Shown: positions 8,322 through 16,668, numbered from the stretch's first letter. The stretch: DNA of 64,000 bases from Bacteroidota bacterium (GCA_023381615.1 JAMCQL010000034.1:21439-85438); one strand, 5' to 3'. Translations and numbers: made by a program. Notes: generated from the letters alone by a model not told the origin.

Positions 8322-9254
8322 CTAAATTCCTCCACTTGTTGTAGTGTCCTGCGGCGATTTTTCAAGCGGCGGCGGCTCAGGAAGGGCAGGCGGCAATTTG
8401 CCTCCAATATCTCGCACAGCATTTAACGTCTCTGAAGAAAAGCTTAAGCCGAGAAACACACCGCTCACAAACTTTTCGGAAAAATGTGTCCCAAGTAACC
8501 CAAGTGCAACTTGAAGATGGTTCAAGAGAAAACACTTTATTCCTAATCTGCCGGCAACCATGCTTTGGCCGAGCAAATCTTCGTTCACGTCAGCTTCAGA
8601 AATCAAAAGGAAATATCTACTCATAGGAAAAGCCAAGCCGACCCCTCCGGCAAATCTGGCGCGTAAGGGTAACGATCCGTCTCTAACCAACGCATATCCA
8701 AGCTGAAGGTAACCTGTGCTTTCTCCCCACAGCGGGTATCCTGCTATGACGGAACCCATTAGAGTTGCTCCTTCCTGAGGTACATTAGCACCATCGGAAA
8801 GTTCAGTGCGTTGGAACCTCACGTCTGCAGAAATCCTGAGGTCATCTAGTTCGGTGTTCAAAAAGTTTATCTTCAATCCAAGTGTCGAATACGACCGCTG
8901 CATAAGCGGCGACTTTGTTGAAGTGTAAAATGCTCCGTACGCCTCGACGCGATTGGTAACGCCAAAAACTGCACCGACAGGAAACGAAGTTATTGATTGG
9001 CTGCGGCTAAAATTGCCATTGTAAAATATACCTACCCCCATCTCCCCCATCTCAACAACTGAAGGTGACGGCGTTAAAAAGAGTCCCGATGAAGCGTACT
9101 GGGTCAAGCCAACGATATTTTCTTCATTTCTGTTCACACTCGCGTTTACCTGCGCCTTGCATAAATTTCCGAACAAAAAAAGAAATCCGGCAAAAATCCA
9201 CAAACGAACAATCGGCGAAGCGATCCCTTTCGGGAGACGACCGAAACCTTGCAT
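8322..9254 (-). CDS. outer-membrane beta-barrel protein coupled to the eight-haem cytochrome
   Basis: 310 residues from the ATG at 9254, seven nt after the stop of the eight-haem cytochrome gene. The frame opens earlier inside that gene, but this start gives a normal basic n-region and signal peptide ending at NLCKAQ. The mature protein is strand-rich with Gly/aromatic alternation (MGVGIFYNGNF, FGVTNRVEAYGAFYT, GVFLGLSFSS) and then a Pro-rich tail (KLPPALPEPPPLEKSP). The barrel assignment is from pattern, not from a recognised family. Its tight coupling to a multihaem cytochrome mirrors the 1984/109 pair, suggesting a second outer-membrane electron module, or simply a structural porin. Confidence 0.65.
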   Translation of the reverse strand: MQGFGRLPKGIASPIVRLWIFAGFLFLFGNLCKAQVNASVNRNEENIVGLTQYASSGLFLTPSPSVVEMGEMGVGIFYNGNFSRSQSITSFPVGAVFGVTNRVEAYGAFYTSTKSPLMQRSYSTLGLKINFLNTELDDLRISADVRFQRTELSDGANVPQEGATLMGSVIAGYPLWGESTGYLQLGYALVRDGSLPLRARFAGGVGLAFPMSRYFLLISEADVNEDLLGQSMVAGRLGIKCFLLNHLQVALGLLGTHFSEKFVSGVFLGLSFSSETLNAVRDIGGKLPPALPEPPPLEKSPQDTTTSGGI

Positions 9255-9261
9255 GGTACAC

Positions 9262-10566
9262 TTACATCTGATGGCATTTCTGGCATATTTCGGATCCCGC
9301 GGCGGGCAGCAGATATGAGTTTCTTGAAGCATGTGGATTATGACAACTGACACAACTCAGCTCTCTGTCAGGTTGAAGCGGATCCGGAGGTCCTGAAACG
9401 GGATGACCAGCCACAGGATGAGGAACCTTAGAAATGTCGTCGTGACAGGAGCCGCAGACGTCGTTTATCTTTGCAATGACCAGCGAGCGCTGCCGACTGC
9501 CATGAGGATCGTGACAGGTTAAACATTCACCTGACGCCGCCGGTGCATGGGTTACAGATTCAGACGAAAGGCTGTCCCTCACACCGACGTGACATCCGAA
9601 GCAAAGGGTAGCGCCATAATCCTTATCCGGATATAATTTGTATTTTGGTGAAGATGATGGGTCATGGCACAAGAGGCAATTCCACTCACGAGCAGGAGCG
9701 TGCGAGGATTTTTGACTTACCAGAATATCGTGACAGGTTTTGCACTCCTTCTCCACAGCAGGCTTCTGCTTCTTCACGGCTTCGGTCAGGGTTAACGAAT
9801 GACATGGGGCGCATTGATGCTCAACGCTGTCGACATGAAATGGCTCACTAACAAATCCTTCCGGCACAGCTTCACTCATGGCTGCCGTTTTGTAGTAAAA
9901 GGCAATTGAGTCGTATGCACCGATGCTGCCATCAACATCCACAGTTCGCAGATAAAAAGAATTTTTGCCCGGCGACAGCGACGTGGAAAATGAAAATATG
10001 TCGCCATACTTCCGGTGATAAGTTGAATCGCTGACCGATAGGCTTTTCACGGACCAGCCAACGAAACTCACTTCACATGAAAGGGTATTCTTGTCATAGA
10101 CTGCTGCAAGCATCTCTCTAAATGACGTAGATGACCAAAACCTCTTTAGATCAGTATTCGATACAAGTGAAAAATCATACCGATAAGTACGGTTGCCGCC
10201 AGCGAGACTGATTGTATTTAATACCGCTCGTTCCAAAATGAATTTGTCAGGAAACATATCCTGCACTTGCCTGGCGAAATTTTCTTTTTGAACTTTTGTC
10301 GCTGTTTCGATATTTCTTTTCACCTGCGCCCGTTCAAGAAGTTCGACGTACGCCGCTTTAGACAAATTGAAACGACCCGTTATGACTGCGCCTGGACCCG
10401 TTATTACAACTTGACTGTGCTTGGGATAAAGGAACTCGAGGTCCGTGTTCCTTTTATCAATTTGTGCTTGCAGAATTTCACCTCCCCTGCAAAAGGCAAA
10501 GATCGAAAGGAGAACAACAACCCTCATAGGGCTACGACCGAATACGAGACTTCTCAAAGCGGGCAT
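9262..10566 (-). CDS. eight-haem periplasmic c-type cytochrome
   Basis: 434 residues if the ATG at 10566 is used. That start has GGA upstream and puts three Arg before a hydrophobic core that ends at EILQAQ. A later ATG at 10527 is also possible, and the frame is open to 10602. Residues up to about 240 form a haem-free, strand-rich domain with an Ig-like feel. The C-terminal half packs eight motifs: CAPCH, CKTCH, CLLCH, CFGCH, CLTCHDPHG, CGSCH, CVSCHNPHA and CQKCH. This is a doubled-CXXCH multihaem protein for periplasmic or surface electron transfer. The haem-free N-terminal domain may anchor it to a partner. A sigma54-like element lies at 10644-10659. Confidence 0.92.
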   Translation of the reverse strand: MPALRSLVFGRSPMRVVVLLSIFAFCRGGEILQAQIDKRNTDLEFLYPKHSQVVITGPGAVITGRFNLSKAAYVELLERAQVKRNIETATKVQKENFARQVQDMFPDKFILERAVLNTISLAGGNRTYRYDFSLVSNTDLKRFWSSTSFREMLAAVYDKNTLSCEVSFVGWSVKSLSVSDSTYHRKYGDIFSFSTSLSPGKNSFYLRTVDVDGSIGAYDSIAFYYKTAAMSEAVPEGFVSEPFHVDSVEHQCAPCHSLTLTEAVKKQKPAVEKECKTCHDILVSQKSSHAPAREWNCLLCHDPSSSPKYKLYPDKDYGATLCFGCHVGVRDSLSSESVTHAPAASGECLTCHDPHGSRQRSLVIAKINDVCGSCHDDISKVPHPVAGHPVSGPPDPLQPDRELSCVSCHNPHASRNSYLLPAAGSEICQKCHQM

Positions 10567-10643
10567 AACTTTTCCAAAATTTGATTGACTTGCAAACGAC
10601 AATTTCCCTCATTCAGATAAACCTTCACCATCAATTGAGGATC

Positions 10644-10659
10644 ATCAACCCCTGTGCCA
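10644..10659 (-). promoter_or_regulatory. sigma54-like promoter element before the eight-haem cytochrome
   Basis: The minus strand reads TGGCAC-N5-TTGAT: the -24 half is a perfect match, and the -12 half keeps TTG but has A where C is usual. It lies 78 nt upstream of the ATG at 10566, giving a leader of about 65 nt. The rest of the 10567-10926 gap shows only the opposing candidate promoter at 10873. Confidence 0.45.
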
Positions 10660-10872
10660 AATCACCCACCTCGAAAAATAGCAATTTTATGAATGTTTGG
10701 GTTGACAACGGAAAAGCGTTAAACAAGTTTGAGGAAAAAGTGAACAATGATGCGTTTTTTGACCCTGCTTCTCTTTACAGAGATTAGCTTCAGGCTTCAT
10801 TGCACTTATTCGAGTACATTCACGCCCACCAAATGAACACATAAACGCAGCTCCTGAGGTAGCACAATTTTG

Positions 10873-10902
10873 TTGAAAAACACCATCTCAAGCCTTTATA
10901 TT
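10873..10902 (+). promoter_or_regulatory. candidate sigma70-type promoter for the amidase operon
   Basis: TTGAAA (10873-10878) and TATATT (10897-10902) are separated by 18 nt, 25 nt upstream of the amidase ATG. Each box differs from consensus at a single base. No strong Shine-Dalgarno sequence follows. Confidence 0.35.
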
Positions 10903-10926
10903 TAACCTAAAATCAATGGCACATCA

Positions 10927-13266
10927 ATGAAAAAGCTCTTTCTGGCCCTCGCGCTCGGCATTTCACTGTTCTCTTGGAGCTGCACTCCATCGGTTTACTT
11001 TGTGAAACCCTCCGATTGGGATACGGCGGTAAAACAAGATTCCACTATCAATTATTATTCACAATATCTGAAAGACTGGAAGATTTTTGTGGATCCAGGA
11101 CACGGCGGCGAAGACAGAAGAAGCCACGGCCCTACCGGTGAAACTGAAGCCGACATAAATCTGAGAGTTGGACTTTCGCTTCGAGATTATCTGACGCGCG
11201 CCGGCGCAACGGTATTTATCTCGCGCACGAAAGACACGACCGTCAGCCTTCTCGATAGGCCGAAGCTTGCCGCAGAAAGCGGCGCGGATATTTTCATTTC
11301 GATCCACCACAACGCAACAGGGAGCAGCTATAAATATCCGCCGTTGAATTTCACTTCAACCTGGTACCACGCGTTTAGAGGCGACAGCGCTTACAGCCCG
11401 ACCAATCACGACCTTGCAAAATATGTCGAACGCGATCTTGCTTACGCGATGGGAAATCCGGAACCAAACTTCTTCTCATTTGACGGCACGCTCTCAGATT
11501 ACCTCATCTATCCATTCAGCGGCTTCGCTGTCTTGAGATACTCGAAGATACCGGCAATTCTCACCGAATGCTCGTTCTTTACAAGTCCTTACGAAGAGCG
11601 GCGGCTCAAACTCGACACATTCAACGAGATCGAAGCATGGGGAATTTTCAAAGGCTTGGGGAAATATTTCCAAGCAGGCATACCTGAGCTTTCTTATGCT
11701 GGCGATACTTTGTTCAGTCAGCTGCCAATCACATTTGAAGTCAGTTACTCGCAAGGAAAACTTGCCGGCGGGAAATATGCCATCGACAAGAATTATCTGG
11801 ATGTAAGTCTCGACGGGAAGCCTGTCGCCGCTGAATTTAAAAATGAATCTAATCCGAAGGTCGATGATTCCCGACGGGTTGGCCTACGGCCTCGTAGAGG
11901 GTCAACGACTCCCTACGGGATTGTAGATCGACTCGTAGAGTCATCGACGACTCGTCGAGATCCCAACCTTCGTCGGGACAAGATCGCTTTTACTCTCAAC
12001 AGCTTATTGCCGGGACGCCATTATTTCAGCGTGATCATAAAGAACGAAAACGGCAATCATTCATTTCCCTTCTTAAGATATTTCGACTATGTGCCCCCTG
12101 CCGCAGAGATCACCGCTTCCGTTTTTCCGGACACACTCTCAGCCAAGTCTTCCGAGTTTTTTACGCGAACCGAGGTGAGTTCAGTAGGTGGTTATAACAT
12201 CTCAGATTTTGTGAACCTATCAATTGTACCCACAAATGCCGTCGCGGAAACCACCTTCCACAGTAACGAAGCGATTTACACAATTTTCAGAAAGAATAGT
12301 TCAGAAAAAGTTGTAATTAAGTATCTTATCGACACGCTTGAAACAGTCCTCACTCCTTCAATCTCCGATAGCGTCTCGACGGCATCAATATCGGTCGCTT
12401 CACACAAAAGAATTCCGCTCGAAGGTGCAGCCATTTGTTCAGATGGAAAAACGATCGCATCTACTCTTTCAAATGGATTTGCGGCATTCAAATACGACGG
12501 AGAGCCGCTGCAAATATCCCGACAAGGATATTACATTAAAAAACTTGAGACACTTCCGAAAGACACGGTTCGATTGACGCCAATTGCCGATGGCGCCTTG
12601 ATCGGAAAGACATTTTTGATTGATCCGGCATTTGGCGGAAATGAAAACGGACCCACATCCGGTTCTTTGCGCGCGGCGGATATCGATCTCGCCACTGCAA
12701 AAAAGCTAAATGATCTGCTTCAGGCTTTCGGTGCAAATTCGCAGCTCGTTAGGAGCGCCGACACAACGTTGACTGTGGAACGACGAGCGACTTTCTCAAA
12801 AAGGTTTTCACGCGGATTCTATCTCGTGATCTCCGCATCCAACGAGGATGCAAAATTTTCTTCAACAGTTTATCCAAGTATAGAAAATCACAAATTGGCA
12901 GAAGACCTGCTCCGAGCGTTTAGCGTGGAATTTGACACGTCCGGAGTAACGGGATCGGACGACGGCATCTTCAAACTTGCGGCGCTTGGAACGGCAGCAA
13001 TTGAAATTCCATCTCCAAAGACCGATTTCTACTCCGATAAAGATCTAGAACAACAATCGAACGAAGTGGCGTGGAGGATTTTGGACGGCATCCTCAGTTA
13101 TTTTGGCTACATCAAGGCAATCAACAAAACAGATTATGTTAAACTCGACAACGTCATTAAATTACCACTTGATGAATGCTCCGCTTTATCCATCGATCCG
13201 TCACGGCTGAATATGATAAATAAAATCTTTCTCAACGATTACAGAGAAGCTTGCGAGGAGAAATAA
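10927..13266 (+). CDS. lipoprotein N-acetylmuramoyl-L-alanine amidase with a degenerate second amidase domain
   Basis: 779 residues, far longer than a single-domain amidase. The N-terminal signal ends in a relaxed lipobox (FSWSC). Amidase_3 domain one (about 50-230) keeps the zinc site: His59 (DPGHGG), Glu74 (ETEADINL), His127 (SIHHN) and the catalytic Glu in ILTECSF. It should cut the amide between MurNAc and the stem peptide. A middle part (about 240-550) looks like beta-sandwich linkers. A second amidase-like fold (about 559-740) has Phe569 for the His (DPAFGG), Ala for the Glu and Ala/Ser for the second His, so it is probably a pseudoenzyme. Residues 315-351 come from a palindromic repeat in the gene. 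SpmA and SpmB homologues follow directly. Confidence 0.9.
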   Translation: MKKLFLALALGISLFSWSCTPSVYFVKPSDWDTAVKQDSTINYYSQYLKDWKIFVDPGHGGEDRRSHGPTGETEADINLRVGLSLRDYLTRAGATVFISRTKDTTVSLLDRPKLAAESGADIFISIHHNATGSSYKYPPLNFTSTWYHAFRGDSAYSPTNHDLAKYVERDLAYAMGNPEPNFFSFDGTLSDYLIYPFSGFAVLRYSKIPAILTECSFFTSPYEERRLKLDTFNEIEAWGIFKGLGKYFQAGIPELSYAGDTLFSQLPITFEVSYSQGKLAGGKYAIDKNYLDVSLDGKPVAAEFKNESNPKVDDSRRVGLRPRRGSTTPYGIVDRLVESSTTRRDPNLRRDKIAFTLNSLLPGRHYFSVIIKNENGNHSFPFLRYFDYVPPAAEITASVFPDTLSAKSSEFFTRTEVSSVGGYNISDFVNLSIVPTNAVAETTFHSNEAIYTIFRKNSSEKVVIKYLIDTLETVLTPSISDSVSTASISVASHKRIPLEGAAICSDGKTIASTLSNGFAAFKYDGEPLQISRQGYYIKKLETLPKDTVRLTPIADGALIGKTFLIDPAFGGNENGPTSGSLRAADIDLATAKKLNDLLQAFGANSQLVRSADTTLTVERRATFSKRFSRGFYLVISASNEDAKFSSTVYPSIENHKLAEDLLRAFSVEFDTSGVTGSDDGIFKLAALGTAAIEIPSPKTDFYSDKDLEQQSNEVAWRILDGILSYFGYIKAINKTDYVKLDNVIKLPLDECSALSIDPSRLNMINKIFLNDYREACEEK
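11869..11978. repeat. palindromic repeat inserted in frame in the amidase gene
   Basis: Outer arms TCCCGACG (11869-11876) and CGTCGGGA (11971-11978) are continued by GGTTGG (11877-11882) and CCAACC (11963-11968); inside lie smaller palindromes built on CTACGG, CTCGTAG and CGACTC. The CCCGAC/GTCGGG arms match intergenic repeats at 40376-40451. The element is read through without a stop as an Arg/Ser/Thr-rich stretch between two beta-domain segments. Confidence 0.75.
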
Positions 13267-13267
13267 G

Positions 13268-14236
13268 GTGCTGAATTATGTTTGGCTTGGATTAGTCATC
13301 ATCGGCGTGCTCACCGCGGCTGGGAACGACATATATGATGCCGCGACCAACCGGTACCGCAACGGCGATCAGTTTGAAGTTCAATACGACAGCACATCCG
13401 GAAATGCCGGCACAGTGGTTTACGGTACAAGATATTTCGACAAGTTCTATGACGTCAATCTCGAATCATCCAACGGATCCAATGTTCCGGACACGATGAA
13501 ATTTTCCGCTTCGCTAAACGACAACACGATGCAAATCAAATTGAGCGACACAACTCCCTCGCTCTGGGAAACAATCGCAAAGACCGCCGGCGACGATAAG
13601 CAAATAACCGCAACGGTCGTCAAAAGAATGGGAACAAGCCTCTTCATTCTTCTTCCCACCACTTCACTCGTGAAAACAAAAGCTGTGCTCGACGCGGTTA
13701 TCAGTTACAGTTCAACCGCGGTCGAAATCGCTCTCGGACTGATTGGAGTCATGGCATTTTGGTTAGGCATCATGAAACTTGCCGAAGAAAGCGGTCTAAT
13801 AAAGATTATCGCGCGAATGATGCGACCAATCATGACAAAGATCTTTCCGGATATCCCTCCCGATCATCCGGCAATCGGTGCTATGATAATGAATGTCGCG
13901 GCAAATATGCTGGGACTGAACAATGCGGCAACCCCGCTGGGACTCAAGGCGATGGAAGAACTCGACAAGCTGAATCCGAAGAAAGGGACAGCGAGTAATG
14001 CCATGGTGGTTTTTCTTGCCATAAATACTGCGGGTTTGACATTGATTCCGGCAACAGCAATAGCAATCAGAGCCGCACTTGGCTCCAAGGACCCAACCGT
14101 CATTCTTATGACTTCTTTTTTTGGTGCGGGTCTCGCAACCATCGCCGGAATAGCTGCCGCCAAAATTCTGCAGAGACTTAAAGCATATCGCATTGAAGAA
14201 CCCGCGTCCGAAGGATCCGGGGGAGAAGAAAAATGA
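13268..14236 (+). CDS. SpmA-like nucleoside-recognition (Gate) domain membrane protein
   Basis: 322 residues. GTG start at 13268, one nt after the amidase stop, supported by GAGGAG eight nt upstream. After a first membrane helix there is an extracytoplasmic segment of roughly 120 residues (about 20-135) that ordinary SpmA proteins lack. Then comes the Gate domain: helices around SYSSTAVEIALGLIGVMAFWLGIMKLAEESGL, the conserved MNVAANMLGLNNAATPLGLKAMEEL and FLAINTAGLTLIPATAIAIRA. SpmA and SpmB are named for spore maturation in Bacillus, but the family is widespread in non-sporulating bacteria, where the substrate is unknown. It overlaps the SpmB gene by 4 nt. Genetic linkage to a cell-wall amidase suggests an envelope role. 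Confidence 0.88.
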   Translation: MLNYVWLGLVIIGVLTAAGNDIYDAATNRYRNGDQFEVQYDSTSGNAGTVVYGTRYFDKFYDVNLESSNGSNVPDTMKFSASLNDNTMQIKLSDTTPSLWETIAKTAGDDKQITATVVKRMGTSLFILLPTTSLVKTKAVLDAVISYSSTAVEIALGLIGVMAFWLGIMKLAEESGLIKIIARMMRPIMTKIFPDIPPDHPAIGAMIMNVAANMLGLNNAATPLGLKAMEELDKLNPKKGTASNAMVVFLAINTAGLTLIPATAIAIRAALGSKDPTVILMTSFFGAGLATIAGIAAAKILQRLKAYRIEEPASEGSGGEEK

Positions 14237-14769
14237 TTAAAGAAATTCTCGGCGCGCTCTCGATCGTTGCGATTCCTCTGATAGTGGCAGGTTTCGTGGT
14301 TTATGCCGCAAAGAAGAAAGTGCCCGTATACGAATCTTTTGTATCGGGCGCCAAAGAGGGCTTCGCCGTTGCGGTGAAAATTATTCCGTACCTTGTTGCG
14401 ATGCTTGTTGCAATTGGAATTTTTCGTGCAAGCGGTGCCATGGATATTCTTGTCGGGGCACTCTCGCCGATTGCACATCTAATCGGAATGCCGCCTGAAG
14501 TTCTTCCGATGGCAATTCTGAGACCGCTTAGCGGAAGCGGTTCGCTGGGTCTTATGGCAGATATAATGAAAAGGTATGGACCGGATTCCTTCATCGGGAT
14601 TCTCGTTTCGACGATGTACGGCAGCAGTGAAACAACCTTTTACGTAATTGCTGTGTACTTCGGCGCGGTTAACGTCTATCGTACGCGCCATGCTGTAGCA
14701 GCAGGTTTGATTGCAGACGCCGTCGGAATGCTTGGCGCTTTGCTGATCTGCAAAATCTTATTCGGATAA
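14233..14769 (+). CDS. SpmB-like nucleoside-recognition (Gate) domain membrane protein
   Basis: 178 residues, all within the usual SpmB length. Starts with ATGA overlapping the SpmA stop. The motifs are those of the family: helix 1 (LSIVAIPLIVAGFVVYA), PVYESFVSGAKEGF, IIPYLVAMLVAIGIFRASGAMD, the conserved LRPLSGSGSLGLM and GSSETTFYVIAVYFGAV. SpmA and SpmB probably form a heteromeric membrane transporter or gate. Nothing in the sequence names the substrate. Confidence 0.88.
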   Translation: MIKEILGALSIVAIPLIVAGFVVYAAKKKVPVYESFVSGAKEGFAVAVKIIPYLVAMLVAIGIFRASGAMDILVGALSPIAHLIGMPPEVLPMAILRPLSGSGSLGLMADIMKRYGPDSFIGILVSTMYGSSETTFYVIAVYFGAVNVYRTRHAVAAGLIADAVGMLGALLICKILFG

Positions 14770-14786
14770 TAAAAATGAGGTGAGTT

Positions 14787-16106
14787 ATGAAAATTCTATT
14801 GACAATGTGTTTCGCAATTGTAATGCTATCGCCGATTGCGTTTGCACAGCAATATCCGCAGCCCATGCTCCTTCCGGGCCAAAGCCAAATCTCCGGTGGA
14901 CTGGGTATTTCGTGGATAAACGGAACCCCGTATTACATGATCGGAGTTATGCCCGATCTTTCGTTCGGTAAGCTCGGTGTCGGTCTTAATCTGACTTTGA
15001 ACATTTCAGCCACCGACGGCACGATTCGAAAAGTCGATTGGTCAAACGGTGCCTACCGGAAAATAATTCGTTATGTTAGTTGGGGACAAAGGCACGATCC
15101 GGTTTATGCGCGAGTTGGGCAGCTTGACATGGCGACTATCGGACACGGTTTTATCGTGTACGATTATAACAACAGCGCGAGCTTCGACGATAGAACAATA
15201 GGAGCCGAGCTAAATCTTGATTTCACAAAGTTCGGTTTCGAGACAATGTACGGCAATTTCCAAACACCCGGTTTGATGGGCGGTAGAGCCTATGTACGCC
15301 CGCTGAAGTTCACACAGCTTGCAAGTGTTCCGATAATCGGCGGGTTTGAACTTGGCGCTACTTATGTAACCGATCAGAATCCATATTCGGGCGTGGTCAA
15401 CGCGAGTTATAACCAAATCACTCAGCGCGACAGCGTAATTACCAATAAGGGGAAAATCGCGGAGTTTGGTTTTGATGCCGGATTGCCGCTCCTTCGGATC
15501 CCATTCGTGGACGTGGATCTCTACTATGATTACGCAAAAATCGTAAACTTCGGAAGCGGCTCTGCTGTCGGACTTCTCGCGGATTTCAACGGGCTTGGGC
15601 TTGCAAAAGTGTCTTTGAAAGTTGAGCGTCAGTTCATAGGAGACAAATTTATACCGGAATACTTCAACCAATTCTACGAACTCGACAGGTATACTCCGAA
15701 CGCCAAACCATTCATCAGCAAGGCTCAATTGCTCGACAGCATGAAAGCTTCGAGCGGATGGTATGGGCAGATCATGGTGGCGGTTCTCCAGAATTTCCAG
15801 ATAGTCGGCGGCTACCGTGGGATCGCAGATGATCCTCAAGGCGGACTTCTCCATCTTGAAACACGGTTCCCGAGTGTAGTCCCAATGATCACATTCAGCG
15901 CCGGTTACGACAGGCGAGGCGTTCAAAATTTCGGAGATGTATTCAAGCTCGATAATAGGTCTCTCTTGTATGCATTCTTCGGTTATAAGCCTTACCCGTT
16001 CATGACTGTCGGCTTCAATTACTATTGGACATTCATTCCGGAAAACGGGACTTACAGCGTACAGAGGAGAGTTGAACCGCGCGTGATGTTTAATTTCTCA
16101 TTCTGA
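14787..16106 (+). CDS. outer-membrane beta-barrel protein
   Basis: 439 residues with a signal peptide ending at AFAQQ, a GAGG Shine-Dalgarno sequence and strand-rich sequence ending in an aromatic C-terminus (VMFNFSF). The motif pattern (GQLDMATIGHGFIVYDYNNSASFDDRTIGAELNLDF) shows long amphipathic strands with Tyr girdles. It follows spmB by 17 nt, so it is probably co-transcribed with the amidase-SpmAB set. Family not recognised; barrel architecture is inferred from the pattern. Confidence 0.7.
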   Translation: MKILLTMCFAIVMLSPIAFAQQYPQPMLLPGQSQISGGLGISWINGTPYYMIGVMPDLSFGKLGVGLNLTLNISATDGTIRKVDWSNGAYRKIIRYVSWGQRHDPVYARVGQLDMATIGHGFIVYDYNNSASFDDRTIGAELNLDFTKFGFETMYGNFQTPGLMGGRAYVRPLKFTQLASVPIIGGFELGATYVTDQNPYSGVVNASYNQITQRDSVITNKGKIAEFGFDAGLPLLRIPFVDVDLYYDYAKIVNFGSGSAVGLLADFNGLGLAKVSLKVERQFIGDKFIPEYFNQFYELDRYTPNAKPFISKAQLLDSMKASSGWYGQIMVAVLQNFQIVGGYRGIADDPQGGLLHLETRFPSVVPMITFSAGYDRRGVQNFGDVFKLDNRSLLYAFFGYKPYPFMTVGFNYYWTFIPENGTYSVQRRVEPRVMFNFSF

Positions 16107-16160
16107 AATCGGAACCTTTATAACAATACTTTCTGTTAGGAAAATAAAAATGGAGAAGAA

Positions 16161-16565
16161 ATGGTAAAAAGAACGCGGCTGGCTATTGTTGTTATCATTT
16201 CCATTGGAGTTGGCAGCTTGCTAATCCACAATAGAGTTTATGCTCATCCACAAACTCAACCGACGTTTGCAAAAAATCTTCAAGTACTGAAGTTCGTGAA
16301 ATCAAAGGAAGAGTTGAAGGGCTGGATGAAAATGATAAAGACCAGCCTCGGCGTTGACTGCGACTATTGTCATAACACGGACAACTTCGCGAGCGATGAA
16401 AAACCGGCAAAGCGGAAAGCAAGAATGATGTTGAAGATGCTGATTCAGATTAGACAGGATTATTTTTCTTATCCAAACGCAAAACAGCCGACATGTTACA
16501 CTTGCCATCAAGGTCATAAGGAACCTGTCAATGAACCCTCGGGGGGTTTTAAGAGCAACGATTGA
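16161..16565 (+). CDS. small di-haem cytochrome related to the reaction-centre cytochrome c family
   Basis: 134 residues with an N-terminal signal sequence or anchor (about 7-29). Two haem motifs, CDYCH and CYTCH, lie in the context LGVDCDYCHNTDNFASD...KRKARMMLKMLIQI...PTCYTCHQGH. This is the pattern of the CytoC_RC domain (named for photosynthetic reaction-centre cytochromes) as found as free-standing proteins in many non-phototrophs. The conserved Met residues in MMLKM could be axial ligands. Start supported by GGAGAAGAA. It lies between a barrel and the cytochrome-porin fusion, so a role as their periplasmic electron partner is plausible. Confidence 0.85.
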   Translation: MVKRTRLAIVVIISIGVGSLLIHNRVYAHPQTQPTFAKNLQVLKFVKSKEELKGWMKMIKTSLGVDCDYCHNTDNFASDEKPAKRKARMMLKMLIQIRQDYFSYPNAKQPTCYTCHQGHKEPVNEPSGGFKSND

Positions 16566-16572
16566 GTCTGAA

Positions 16573-16668
16573 GAGGGCACAAAGGTGCTAAGGGACAAAG
16601 TGAAAGAGCAAATCATAAGTTCCAAATCTCAAACGCTAAACCTTTGCTCCTCTGTGCCTTTGTGCCTC
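16573..16668. repeat. inverted repeat of the CACAAAGG family
   Basis: GAGGGCACAAAGG (16573-16585) is mirrored imperfectly by CCTTTGTGCCTC (16657-16668), with further CAAAG/CTTTG similarity inside. It is related in style to the CGCAAAGG element at 8050-8185 and the half-element at 38642-38672. It lies directly upstream of the cytochrome-porin gene. Confidence 0.6.

Noticed and set aside
13864..14478. A 204-codon minus-strand frame antisense to spmA and spmB
   Set aside because: The plus-strand frames have clear family motifs; the antisense frame has none.
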